This document shows positions 16,058 through 24,834 of a stretch of 64,000 bases of DNA, piece after piece. Below the pieces are notes generated by a model. It ran no database searches. It was not told the DNA's origin and worked only from the letters and a program-made list of their open reading frames with translations. The stretch comes from Kribbella sp. NBC_01245 (GTDB lineage Bacteria > Actinomycetota > Actinomycetes > Propionibacteriales > Kribbellaceae), in the NCBI RefSeq assembly GCF_036226525.1, contig NZ_CP108487.1, positions 8,615,015-8,679,014 on the forward strand, written 5' to 3'. The translations under genes were made by a program, and so were the position numbers. The first letter of the stretch is position 1, and each line of letters begins with the position of its first letter.

Positions 16058-18448
16058 TCAGTTACGGGACGAGACTCGCACCTTCATCGTGGTGCCCTTC
16101 CGGTCGAGCACCTTGATGTTGACGCCGTTGTTCGGGATCTTCACACCCGCCATCGGCTGCTCCGGGAACCAGAACTGCTTGCTGTCGTTGAACGTCGAGA
16201 CAGCCGCCTGGCCGCGGATGTAGCTCGGCTGACCGTTGAAGTGCAACGTGAACGAGTCCGCCTTCTCCAGCCCGAACGGAGCGTCGTACCCACCAACGCG
16301 CGGGCGCCAGAGCGTGCCGTCGATCCGGTTGATCGGCACCGGGTGGGAGTCGACCGGCAGGACCAGGCCCTCACCCGGGTGCTCGTTGGTGTTGTTGTCA
16401 CCCCGCGAGGTGTCCCAGTACCAGATCAGCAGACCGTCCTGGTACGGGAAGTGCTCGACCCAGTCCGGCTTGGTGTTCAGGAAGCCGAAGTTGTACGGCC
16501 CCGTCTTCAGGTACTTGTCGTACGAGACGTAGTTGATGTGCGACGCGAGGTAGAAGTTGTCGTGCAGGGTGGTGGTGGTCGCGCCGACCGAGCTGAAGCC
16601 GTTCAGCGTCCAGCCTTCCGGCGTGGCCTCGGCACCCGAGGTGAACACCTGGCCGGCGCCACCGGTCACCGTGATCTCGTCGGCGAAGAAGCCCTTGCCC
16701 TCGACCGCCGGGTCCGTGTCGTACCGGAAGCGCAGGCCGATCGTCTGACCGGCGTACGCCGACAGGTCGAACGTGGCCGGCACCCAGCCCGGCGACGTAC
16801 CGTCGATGCTGTTGCCCTCGGCGGCGTTGGTGATGCTGCCGGCGATCGGCTGGTAGCCGCTGCCGGAGTCCACCTCGACGTACGCGTAGTCGCATGCGGT
16901 GCTGCCGCAGTCCTCGATGTCCCAGTTCGCCTGGAACGTCAGGGATGGCGCGCCTGCGGGCAACGTGACCTGCCGCGACATGGTGTGGCTGAACGAGTTG
17001 CCGGATCCACTCCACCAGCTCTTCGAACCGGCGTACGGGGCGACGAGGTCGCGGGTGACCTCCTTGTCCGGCAGTACGACGACCAGGCCCTGCGCCTTCG
17101 CGGTGTTGTACTCGTGCGGGCCCAGCTCCAGCGTGCGGTTCTGGCCTGCCAGCACGATCTCGTAGTCGAGCCAGCCGAGCTGCAACTTGTCCCACGCGCC
17201 GAGGTCGGCCGCACGCTCACCGAGACCGCCGTCCTTCTTGGCGTTCACCCGGCTCTGCGCCATGATCGTCCACCAGTTGACGCTGTTCTCGATCGCCGGG
17301 CCGGACGTGTCGTAGTGGTCGGGCAGACCGAGGTCGTGGGCGTACTCGTGCGCGAAGACCGAGATGCCGCCGTTCTCCGGCTGAATCGTGTAGTCGCCGA
17401 TCCACAGGCCCGTGTCACCGGCCTGCGTGCCGCCGAGCGGGTTGCCGGCCGGGCCGCCGCCACCGATCGGGGTGGTCTGCACGTACCAGCGGTGCGACCA
17501 GATCGCGTCCTCACCCTGTTGCGGGTCACCGTCCGCCTGGTCGCCACCGGAGTGCACGATCTGGAAGTGGTCGATGTAGCCGTCGGGCTCGTTGAAGTTG
17601 CCGTTTCCGTTGAAGTCGTAACGGTCCCACTGGTCGAAGGTCTTCAGCTCGGCCGTGATCTCGGCCGTCGTTCGGCCCCCGGCCTTCTGGTCCAGGACCC
17701 ACTGGTTGACCGCGTCACGCACGAGCAGCCAGGTGTTGCTGCAGACGTTGCCGTCACACGGGAAGCCGTTCGACCGGCCGTACCGCGCCTCGTTGAACGG
17801 CACCTTCACCCAGTCGGTGACTTTGCCATCAACGGTGTAGCGGCCCGAGGACTGCTTCTCGTAGTACGTCTTGACGGTTTCGGCCTTCGCGCCGACGCCG
17901 AAGTACAGGTTGTCGTAGTGCGCCCGGTTGTAGTCGGCCTGCCAGACGGTCGAGTTGTCGACCGTGCGGTCCGGTTCCGGGATCGCGTTGTGCAGCGGGC
18001 CTTCGAAGGTCGCCGGGCCCGGGATCGCCGGTGCGATATCGACGTCGGGATAGCTCGGGTGCCGGTCGTTGCCGAATTCGGCCAGTACGACGAAGATCCG
18101 GTCGGACTTCTCGCGCTGCAATTCGACGTACTGGTCGACCTTGCCGGCCTTGTTCTTGACGCCCTTGGCATTCCGTCCGCCGGCCTTCTCGCCGACTTTC
18201 ATCACCTTGCTGCCGTTGCGTTCTTCGACTTTGCCCTTGCCGTTCAGCAATGAGGTCAGCGCCCGCTCGCGCAGGTCCCGCCGCTTGTCCTCCAACGGAC
18301 TGGGTAATTCGTCCGGGCCTGCCTTCTCGGCGGCGACACCGGCCGGCCCGGTGTCTCGCGGTGGTGCCGCGACGCCGTTCGAGGCCGCTCCCAGTCCGAC
18401 CGATGTGGCCAACGCCAGGCTGAAGAGCCCAGCCGCTGCTTTACGCAC
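16058..18448 (-). CDS. Secreted immune inhibitor A-type M6 metalloprotease
   Basis: A 796-residue secreted zinc protease. It has a Sec signal peptide (MRKAAAGLFSLALATSVGLG), a propeptide of roughly 100 residues, and an M6 catalytic domain with the zinc site HEYAHDLGLPDHYD (about residue 367), which fits HExxHxxGxxD. A C-terminal beta-rich part follows, with MAM/CBM-like segments (TLPAGAPSLTFQANWDIEDC, ADEITVTGG). Related enzymes degrade host antimicrobial peptides; in a soil actinomycete a nutritional or competition role is more likely. It is convergent with hflX. Confidence 0.93.
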   Translation of the reverse strand: MRKAAAGLFSLALATSVGLGAASNGVAAPPRDTGPAGVAAEKAGPDELPSPLEDKRRDLRERALTSLLNGKGKVEERNGSKVMKVGEKAGGRNAKGVKNKAGKVDQYVELQREKSDRIFVVLAEFGNDRHPSYPDVDIAPAIPGPATFEGPLHNAIPEPDRTVDNSTVWQADYNRAHYDNLYFGVGAKAETVKTYYEKQSSGRYTVDGKVTDWVKVPFNEARYGRSNGFPCDGNVCSNTWLLVRDAVNQWVLDQKAGGRTTAEITAELKTFDQWDRYDFNGNGNFNEPDGYIDHFQIVHSGGDQADGDPQQGEDAIWSHRWYVQTTPIGGGGPAGNPLGGTQAGDTGLWIGDYTIQPENGGISVFAHEYAHDLGLPDHYDTSGPAIENSVNWWTIMAQSRVNAKKDGGLGERAADLGAWDKLQLGWLDYEIVLAGQNRTLELGPHEYNTAKAQGLVVVLPDKEVTRDLVAPYAGSKSWWSGSGNSFSHTMSRQVTLPAGAPSLTFQANWDIEDCGSTACDYAYVEVDSGSGYQPIAGSITNAAEGNSIDGTSPGWVPATFDLSAYAGQTIGLRFRYDTDPAVEGKGFFADEITVTGGAGQVFTSGAEATPEGWTLNGFSSVGATTTTLHDNFYLASHINYVSYDKYLKTGPYNFGFLNTKPDWVEHFPYQDGLLIWYWDTSRGDNNTNEHPGEGLVLPVDSHPVPINRIDGTLWRPRVGGYDAPFGLEKADSFTLHFNGQPSYIRGQAAVSTFNDSKQFWFPEQPMAGVKIPNNGVNIKVLDRKGTTMKVRVSSRN

Positions 18449-18686
18449 AGTGCCTCCCGCTGCTCGTAGCGGTCACGGACCATGTGACGGCGCGTGACTC
18501 TGCCATCCCCCGAGCGTGTTCATAATTCCCGCACAGTACGGCGGAAAACCCCGGGGTTGAAGAGCTCCGAACCAACCTGTCCAACGTTGTCGGTGGTATT
18601 TCCCGGGCATTCACCCGCAAGATTTCCGGCGCGCCCTGGGTATTACTACTCTCTTGACGGCCTTTCCCCTGCGGCAGACTGCTGCC

Positions 18687-19808
18687 ATGACCTCCACGGA
18701 CCTCGTAAGACCGCTCTGGCGCGCACTGGTGGTCTTTCGGGTCATCACGTGGTTCTTTGCCTGTCTAGGCGTTTACACGCGCTGGAGCGGGCTATACAGG
18801 CCCACAGGCGCGATCGTGCTGCTGGCGGTGATGGCGGCGTGGACCGTCGTGGTCTCGATCGGCTACAGCCGCAGCTGGGGCCGACACAACACCCGCTTCG
18901 CCGTACTGGACCTGGCCGTGACCGCCGCTTGTATGGCGGGCACGATGCTGGCCCAACCGCTCGCGCACATCCAGAACGGCGCCTCCGTGCTCACCTCGGT
19001 CTGGGTGGCGGGCCCGGTCATCGCGCTGGCGATCGCCCGCGGGCGGGATGGCGGCCTGCTCGGTGCGCTCGCGATCAGCCTCACCTTGGTGGTACTCGTC
19101 GGGCCGGGCCAATGGGGCCGCGTGCTCAACGCCGTACAACTCCTGCTGGTCGCCGGACTCGTCGTCGGGTACGCCGCGACCACCACCCGGCGCGCGAGTA
19201 CCCGATTGCGCGAGGCCATCGCGGCCGAGGCCGCCGCGACCGAGCGGATCCGCCTCAGCCGGTCGATCCACGACGGCGTCCTGCAGGTGCTCGCGCAGGT
19301 CCAGCGGCGCGGCCGGGCGATGGGCGGCGAAGGCGCCGAGCTGGCCGACCTCGCCGCCGAGCAGGAAGTCGCCCTGCGCACCTTGATGACGGGCCGTGCC
19401 ACCGTGGCGGAGCGGGGTACGGTCGACCTCTGCGCGCTTTTGTTGCCCTTGGCCACCACCTCGGTCGACGTGGTCGTACCGGCCGGCCAAGTGCTCGTCC
19501 CGGCGCATACCGGCCACGAACTGGTTGCCGTGGTCAACGAAGCCCTCGGCAACGTACGGAACCACGCGGGTCCGGGTGCGAAGGCCTGGATCGTGGTCGA
19601 GGATCTACCCGGCGAGGTGCTGCTGTCCGTCCGCGACAACGGCCGCGGTACGACGCCGGAGCGGCTCGAGCAAGCCGTTGCCGAGGGCCACCTCGGCGTG
19701 AGTCAGTCCATCCGCGGCCGGATCGCGGACCTCGGTGGAAGTGCCGAGGTCCGGACCGCGCCCGGCGAAGGTACCGAATGGGAGGCAAAGGTACCGAATG
19801 GGAGTTGA
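18687..19808 (+). CDS. Sensor histidine kinase, MacS-like
   Basis: A 373-residue membrane kinase of the NarL-partner type. About five N-terminal transmembrane segments (residues 12-165, DUF5931-like) are followed by the HisKA_3 helix with phospho-acceptor His195 in RSIHDGVLQVLAQ. The HATPase domain includes NEALGNVRNHA, VRDNGRGT and EGHLGVSQSIRGR. ATG 18687 is chosen over 18654 because the membrane domain starts there. The last codons read EGTEWEAKVPNGS: a 17-bp duplication (19768-19784 and 19788-19804) next to the IS-like element changes frame at the C-terminus. Its regulator gene lies on the other side of that element. Confidence 0.92.
   Translation: MTSTDLVRPLWRALVVFRVITWFFACLGVYTRWSGLYRPTGAIVLLAVMAAWTVVVSIGYSRSWGRHNTRFAVLDLAVTAACMAGTMLAQPLAHIQNGASVLTSVWVAGPVIALAIARGRDGGLLGALAISLTLVVLVGPGQWGRVLNAVQLLLVAGLVVGYAATTTRRASTRLREAIAAEAAATERIRLSRSIHDGVLQVLAQVQRRGRAMGGEGAELADLAAEQEVALRTLMTGRATVAERGTVDLCALLLPLATTSVDVVVPAGQVLVPAHTGHELVAVVNEALGNVRNHAGPGAKAWIVVEDLPGEVLLSVRDNGRGTTPERLEQAVAEGHLGVSQSIRGRIADLGGSAEVRTAPGEGTEWEAKVPNGS
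19768..19804. repeat. 17-bp direct duplication at kinase 3' end
   Basis: AAGGTACCGAATGGGAG occurs twice with a 20-bp period. The second copy abuts the TTGAC that precedes the IS-like element. Twenty is not a multiple of three, so it shifts the kinase frame. Confidence 0.9.
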
Positions 19809-19809
19809 C

Positions 19810-20096
19810 GTCCTCCTCCGCCTGGAGGCGGGGGATTCCACCCCACTACCCGGAGGTAGCGAGATGAGGTTCGCGGATCTTAGCCGTGCCCAACTGCGCA
19901 AGAAGGCTCACCGCGCTGCCACGGCCCGCCCGGCCGCAGTCACTACAAGGTCCAACTGTCTTGCTGGTGCCGGTCGCTTGGTTATCGCAGGCCAGCACCG
20001 CAAAACCTACCCGACGCCTCCGACAATCCTTGAAAGGAGGGACCGGCGTTTCCTCCCCGCCCTGAAGGACGGGGTTTCCACGCCGGACAGTCGATG
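19810..20096 (+). mobile_element. IS200/IS605-like non-autonomous element, copy 2
   Basis: Second copy of the element at 768-1053, same orientation, same left hairpin (CTCCGCCTGGAGGCGGGGG), the internal CTACCCGGAGGTAG mini-hairpin, and the right hairpin CCCCGCCCTGAAGGACGGGG. It lies exactly between the kinase stop and the response-regulator start. Its right boundary is uncertain by a few bases because both copies end TCGATGA, and in this copy the ATG serves as start codon of the regulator. No transposase is inside. Confidence 0.72.
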
Positions 20097-20756
20097 ACCC
20101 GGGTGATGATCGTGGACGACCATCCGATGTGGCGCGAAGGCGTCGCGCGGGATCTGGGCAGTCGCGGGTACGACGTGTGCGCGACCGCCTCGGACTCGCC
20201 GAGCGCCGTCCGGATCGCCCTGGCCACCCGGCCCGACGTGGTGGTGATGGACCTCCAGCTCGGCGCCGGCTCCGGGGTGGACGCGACCCGCGAGATCACC
20301 GCGGCCCTGCCCGACACCCGCGTACTCGTGCTCTCGGCGAGTGCCGAACAGACCGACGTACTGGCTGCGGTGAAGAACGGCGCCTCGGGATATCTGGTCA
20401 AGTCGGCATCCCTCGACGAGTTCGACGACGCTGTCCGACGTACCGGCGAAGGTGATGCCGTTTTCAGTGCGGGTCTTGCCGGACTGCTGTTGGGGGAGTA
20501 CCACCGGATCGAGGCCGAACCGAAGGCGCCGCAGCTGACCGAACGGGAGACCGAGGTGCTCCGCCTGGTGGCGCGCGGGCTGACCGCGAAGCAGATCGCC
20601 GCGCGCCTGGTGCTGTCCCACCGCACGGTCGAGAACCACGTCCAGAACACGCTGCGCAAACTCCAGCTGCACAACCGGGCCGAACTGGTGCGCTACGCCA
20701 TCGAGCACGGCCTGGACGAGGTCACTCTGGAAGAAGGGGCCGGCGGCAACAACTGA
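20094..20756 (+). CDS. NarL/LuxR-type response regulator, MacR-like
   Basis: A 220-residue regulator. The receiver domain begins MTRVMIVDDHPMWREGVARD, with phospho-acceptor Asp53 in VVVMDLQLG, switch Ser/Thr in LVLSAS, and Lys104-region in GYLVKSAS. The C-terminal LuxR helix-turn-helix spans LTERETEVLRLVARGLTAKQ to VENHVQNTLRKL. It is the partner of the kinase ending at 19808. The 285-bp IS-like element between them has replaced the leader, so the ribosome site is now element sequence (no clear GGAGG before the ATG), which may lower or uncouple expression. Confidence 0.93.
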   Translation: MTRVMIVDDHPMWREGVARDLGSRGYDVCATASDSPSAVRIALATRPDVVVMDLQLGAGSGVDATREITAALPDTRVLVLSASAEQTDVLAAVKNGASGYLVKSASLDEFDDAVRRTGEGDAVFSAGLAGLLLGEYHRIEAEPKAPQLTERETEVLRLVARGLTAKQIAARLVLSHRTVENHVQNTLRKLQLHNRAELVRYAIEHGLDEVTLEEGAGGNN

Positions 20757-20883
20757 CGCCACTGCTGCCGTGGCTTGGCCTGGAGACGGGCCGGTTTCGG
20801 GCCGATCTTGATTCGCTCGACTTTCCGGGCTGGTTCCTGGTGCTTCTGCACAGCGGATCCTCACCTGTCGATGGAACCGGAGC

Positions 20884-20923
20884 GGGCCTGTACGCCGGGA
20901 GGGCGGTCCCGGCGTACAGGCCC
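20884..20923. terminator. Strong hairpin terminator
   Basis: Perfect 17-bp inverted repeat GGGCCTGTACGCCGGGA / TCCCGGCGTACAGGCCC with a 6-nt loop, between the convergent response regulator and S8 protease genes. Confidence 0.88.
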
Positions 20924-20939
20924 TCTAAGTGCCCCTGGA

Positions 20940-22142
20940 CTAGAGGCCGTTAGAGAACAGCAGGCGGTTCACGGTCCCGCCGGTGCCACCACCCGACACC
21001 TTGTTCGGGGTGGCGTTGGTCTCGATGTAGCTCTTGACCGTCGCCGGAGTGGCGGACGGGCTGGTCTGCAGGTAGAGCGCGGCCACACCGGCGACGTGCG
21101 GCGTCGCCATCGACGTACCGCTCTTGAGGCCGTTGCCACCACCGGGGAGCGTGGACCTGATGGAGTCGCCCGGCGCGTAGACGTCGACACAGGCGCCTGT
21201 GCTCGAGGACGACGCACGGGCGTCAGTGCGGGTCGAGGACGCCGTGACGAGCGCGGTCTCGATCTTGCGCGGCAGCCGGTCACACGAGTTGGCACCGGTG
21301 TTACCGGCCGACGCGGCCAGGAAGACCCCGGAGCTGATCATGCGGCGCAGTGAGGTCTCCAGCGTCGAGTTGGCGCTCCAGTTCCAGGAGGCGTTCGCGA
21401 CGGCCGGCTTGATCGCGTTGGCGGTCACCCAGTCCACAGCTGCTATAGCCGCGGCAGCAGTGCCACCGCCGCTGCAGTTCAACCACTTGACCCCGTGCAG
21501 GCGAACGTTCTTCGCGACGCCGTACAGCGCCGAGCCGATCGTGCCCGCCACGTGGGTGCCATGGCTGTTGCAGTCGGTGTTGTTGCTGTCGATGCCGTTG
21601 AAGTCGAACGTCGCGCGACCGCCGAACTGCGAGTGGTTCGGGTCGATCCCGGAGTCGATGATGTAGGCGTGCACCCCGGTACCGGTACGGGTGTAGGTGT
21701 ACGACGCCGACAGCGGCAGGTTGCGCTGGTCGATCCGGTCGATACCCCACGACGGCGGGTTGACCTGGGTGGCGTCGACGACCTTCTCCATGTACACGTT
21801 CTCGGAGATCGCGACCACGTCCGGGTTGCGCTGCAGGGCGGCGAGCTGGCCTGCCGTCAGGTTCGCGGCGAAGCCGGTCACGGCCGACTTGTACTCGTGC
21901 TGCGGCTTGATCCCGAGCGAGCTCTTCATCGACAGCGCCTTGGCACCCTGGCGCAGTTCGACGATGTAGCTGCCCTTGACGGCCGAGACACCCTTTTCGG
22001 CGGGCGCGGGCTGGACGAGAATGATGCGGCCGCTGCCAGGGTCCGCGGCGGTGGCGGCGCCTGCGGTCCCGGCGGTGGCGGCAGTGAGGGCGATGGCCGG
22101 CACGATGCTCGCGGCCAATGTCAGGCGGATTCGGCGGTGCAT
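20940..22142 (-). CDS. Secreted S8 subtilisin-like serine protease
   Basis: A 400-residue secreted protease of the proteinase K/aqualysin type. It has a signal peptide (MHRRIRLTLAASIVPAIALT), an inhibitor I9 propeptide (about 48-125, GSYIVELRQGAKAL...SENVYMEK), and a catalytic domain with the Asp site AYIIDSGIDPNHSQF, His in SHGTHVAGTIGS and Ser in SGTSMATPHVAGVAALYL. Length and order are normal; there is no C-terminal extra domain. GAGGAACATG-type spacing supports the ATG. It is probably a general extracellular protease. Confidence 0.95.
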   Translation of the reverse strand: MHRRIRLTLAASIVPAIALTAATAGTAGAATAADPGSGRIILVQPAPAEKGVSAVKGSYIVELRQGAKALSMKSSLGIKPQHEYKSAVTGFAANLTAGQLAALQRNPDVVAISENVYMEKVVDATQVNPPSWGIDRIDQRNLPLSASYTYTRTGTGVHAYIIDSGIDPNHSQFGGRATFDFNGIDSNNTDCNSHGTHVAGTIGSALYGVAKNVRLHGVKWLNCSGGGTAAAAIAAVDWVTANAIKPAVANASWNWSANSTLETSLRRMISSGVFLAASAGNTGANSCDRLPRKIETALVTASSTRTDARASSSSTGACVDVYAPGDSIRSTLPGGGNGLKSGTSMATPHVAGVAALYLQTSPSATPATVKSYIETNATPNKVSGGGTGGTVNRLLFSNGL

Positions 22143-22405
22143 GTTCCTCCTCAGGGAACGGTCGCCTGCCGGGCGGACAGGCGATCACACTCAGTCCTCG
22201 CGTGATCACGCGGTGAGCTGGCTCGAAAGTTAGGCCGCGCCCGCCTGACGCGTCAATGACTTCTGGTGCCGCTGGCACCACCAAGCCTTTTCGCTCTGAT
22301 GGTCAGGTTGTGGTCGCGGCCCAGGTGCCTCGTACACTGTGCGTTCCCGCACCGGCTGTCCGCCTGCCGATGGGTGACCCACCGTCGACATCCGGGAGGA
22401 TGTTA

Positions 22406-24706
22406 GTGAACCGCGCGTCTCTGTTCCGGGCTTTGTTCGCACTGATCGTGCTCGGAGCCTCGGCTTTCGTCATGACGACGGAGGACCCCAAACTCGGTCT
22501 CGATCTGCGCGGTGGCGCCCAGATCATTCTCGAGACGCAGGACTCGCCGACGGTCAAGGCCAACGCCGAGAACACCGCCAAGGCGGTCGACGTGATCAAC
22601 CGGCGGGTGAACGCGCTCGGTATCGCCGAGTCGACCGTGACCCAGCAGGGTGAGAACCGGATCATCGTGGAGCTGCCCGGCGTGCAGGACCCGCGCGAGG
22701 CGGCCAAGCTGATCGGCCAGCAGGCTCAGCTGACATTCCACGAGGTTCTCGACATCGTCCAGGCGAAGCCGGCCAAGCCCGCAGCGGGTGAGCTCTACCT
22801 GGACAGTGATGACGGTCAGGGCGTCCTGCGACTGGCCAAGCCGGCTATGACCGGTGAACTGGTCGAAAGCGCCAGCGGCCTGATCGATCCGCAGAACCTG
22901 GGCGCCGGCTGGTTCGTCGAGATGAACTTCAAGGGCGACGGCGGCAAGATCTGGGCCCAGATCACCGGTAAGGCGGCCTGCGAGCCGGTCGGCGCCCCGA
23001 AGCGCCAGGTCGCGATCGTGCTGGACAACTCCGTCATCTCCGCGCCGCAGGTCGATCCCCAGGGTGGGACGCAACTCTGCAACATCGGTATCGGCGGCGG
23101 CCGAAGCACTATCACGGGCTCGTTCACCGAGACCCAGGCCAAGGACCTGGCCGCCCTGATCGAGGGCGGCGCGCTGCCGCTGCCGGTCAAGGAGGCGGCG
23201 TCGAGCACGGTCGGTCCGTCGCTGGGTAAGGACGCGATCGAGGCCAGTGCGTGGGCCGGCATCATCGGTGTCGCGCTGACCGCGATCTTCATCATCTTCG
23301 TCTACCGCCTGGTCGGCGTGGCGGCCGTGATCGGCCTGATCGCCTACGCCGCCATGTCGTACGCCGCTCTGGTCGCGCTCGGTGCCACCCTGACCCTGCC
23401 GGGTCTGGCCGGTTTCGTGCTCGCCATCGGTATGGCCGTCGACGCGAACGTGCTGGTCTTCGAGAGAGCCCGGGAGGACTACACCGAAGGCCGGACCGAG
23501 GGGTTGTTGCGTTCGCTGCGCAGCGGTTTCTCCAACGCGCTGTCCGCCATCGCCGACTCGAACATCACCACCTTGCTGGCGGCCGGGCTGCTGTTCTTCC
23601 TCGCCGCAGGCCCGGTCCGTGGTTTCGGTGTCACCCTGAGCATCGGTGTGATCGCCTCGATGCTGTCCGCGCTGGTGGTCAGCCGGGTGGTGTCCGAGTT
23701 CATCGTGTCCCTCAAGGTGGTGAAGAACCGCCCGGCGCTGACGGGTATCGCCGGTCACGGCAAGGTCCGCGTCTGGCTCGAGACCCGTCGTCCCGACCTG
23801 ATGAAACACAGCCGTCGCTGGTTGCTCATCACCGTGGCCGCGATCGTCGTGGCGCTGGCCGGTGTCGGTATTCGCGGGCTCAACCTGGGTATCGAGTTCA
23901 CCGGCGGCCGGCTGCTCGAGGTGAGCACCGCCCAGCAGATCAGCCCGGACCAGGCCCGCGAGGCCGTTTCCAAGGCGGGCTACCCGGCAGCGATCGTGCA
24001 GAGGTCCGGTCCGGATGACATCACCGTCCGGACCACTGAGATCAGCGCTGACGAGGTCGAGAAGATCCGCTCCGAGATCTCGAAGATCGGTGGCGGTACC
24101 CAGCTGATCCGCAACGAGAGCATCGGCCCGAGCCTCGGTGACGAACTGCGCAACAAGGCGCTGATCGCACTGGGCGTGGCATTGCTCGCACAGCTGCTCT
24201 ACCTGGCGATTCGCTTCCGCTGGACGTACGGCGCGGGCGCGGTGCTGGCCCTGATCCAGAACGTGGCCGTCGTGATCGGCCTGTTCGCCTGGCTGGGCAA
24301 ACCGGTCGACGGCATCTTCCTGGCCGCGATGCTGACGATCATCGGTTATACGGTGAACGACACGGTGGTCGTCTTCGACCGGATTCGCGAGACGCGCAGC
24401 GCCCGGGCGACGGATTCGCTGCCCGCCGTGGCCGATACCGCGATCATGAACGTGCTGCCCCGGACGATCAACACCGGTATCGCCACGCTGTTCATCCTGA
24501 CGGCCCTGCTGTTCCTCGGTGGCGATTCGCTGGCCGACTTCGCCCTCGCGCTGCTGGTCGGCATCCTGGTCGGTACGTACTCCTCCAGCCTGACGGCGAC
24601 CCCGCTCTTCATCGAGCTGGAGAAGCGCTACCCGGCGCCGCCGCCGCGGGTGAAGGTCAAGCAGCGCGACCGCGACCTCGATCCCGACCGCGGCGCGGTC
24701 GTCTAG
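22406..24706 (+). CDS. secDF: SecD-SecF fusion protein (second, stand-alone SecDF)
   Basis: A 766-residue membrane protein of the protein-export machinery; SecDF uses the proton gradient to pull exported proteins from the Sec channel. The SecD half has KLGLDLRGGAQIIL, VINRRVNALGIAES, the P1 domain and six helices with GMAVDANVLVFERARE. The SecF half begins near residue 455 with LNLGIEFTGGRLLEV and ends with IGYTVNDTVVVFDRIRE. GTG 22406 fits GGGAGG with a 6-nt gap; ATG 22400 is possible but too close. Most actinobacteria have separate secD and secF beside yajC and ruvB; here they are absent, so this is probably an extra paralogue. Confidence 0.94.
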   Translation: MNRASLFRALFALIVLGASAFVMTTEDPKLGLDLRGGAQIILETQDSPTVKANAENTAKAVDVINRRVNALGIAESTVTQQGENRIIVELPGVQDPREAAKLIGQQAQLTFHEVLDIVQAKPAKPAAGELYLDSDDGQGVLRLAKPAMTGELVESASGLIDPQNLGAGWFVEMNFKGDGGKIWAQITGKAACEPVGAPKRQVAIVLDNSVISAPQVDPQGGTQLCNIGIGGGRSTITGSFTETQAKDLAALIEGGALPLPVKEAASSTVGPSLGKDAIEASAWAGIIGVALTAIFIIFVYRLVGVAAVIGLIAYAAMSYAALVALGATLTLPGLAGFVLAIGMAVDANVLVFERAREDYTEGRTEGLLRSLRSGFSNALSAIADSNITTLLAAGLLFFLAAGPVRGFGVTLSIGVIASMLSALVVSRVVSEFIVSLKVVKNRPALTGIAGHGKVRVWLETRRPDLMKHSRRWLLITVAAIVVALAGVGIRGLNLGIEFTGGRLLEVSTAQQISPDQAREAVSKAGYPAAIVQRSGPDDITVRTTEISADEVEKIRSEISKIGGGTQLIRNESIGPSLGDELRNKALIALGVALLAQLLYLAIRFRWTYGAGAVLALIQNVAVVIGLFAWLGKPVDGIFLAAMLTIIGYTVNDTVVVFDRIRETRSARATDSLPAVADTAIMNVLPRTINTGIATLFILTALLFLGGDSLADFALALLVGILVGTYSSSLTATPLFIELEKRYPAPPPRVKVKQRDRDLDPDRGAVV

Positions 24707-24733
24707 GTCGTTCACGTCGTCTAGGTCGTTCAC
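24698..24733. repeat. 18-bp tandem duplication spanning the secDF stop
   Basis: GTCGTCTAGGTCGTTCAC occurs twice head to tail; the stop codon TAG lies in the first unit. Confidence 0.9.
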
Positions 24734-24737
24734 GCTG

Positions 24738-24764
24738 AGGGGCGGGCCCATTGGGTCCGCCCCT
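24738..24764. terminator. Hairpin terminator after secDF
   Basis: AGGGGCGGGCCCA pairs with TGGGTCCGCCCCT (one G-T pair, 1-nt centre), followed by TTT. Confidence 0.8.
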
Positions 24765-24834
24765 TTCGCGTTGTTGTCCACAGGGGTTCCGCGGCCTGGC
24801 GAGAACTGTCGGTGATCCGGGCTAGGGTTATCCG

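Noticed and set aside
16241..18253. 670-residue plus-strand frame opposite the M6 protease
   Set aside because: Repetitive Val/Arg/Asp sequence antisense to a clear protease.
22403..24781. 792-residue minus-strand reading frame opposite secDF
   Set aside because: Low-complexity Arg/Asp/Gln composition without domains, exactly antisense to a recognised gene; a G+C-rich shadow.
24774..24782. Perfect DnaA-type 9-mer TTGTCCACA upstream of dinG
   Set aside because: Isolated occurrence; chance cannot be excluded.
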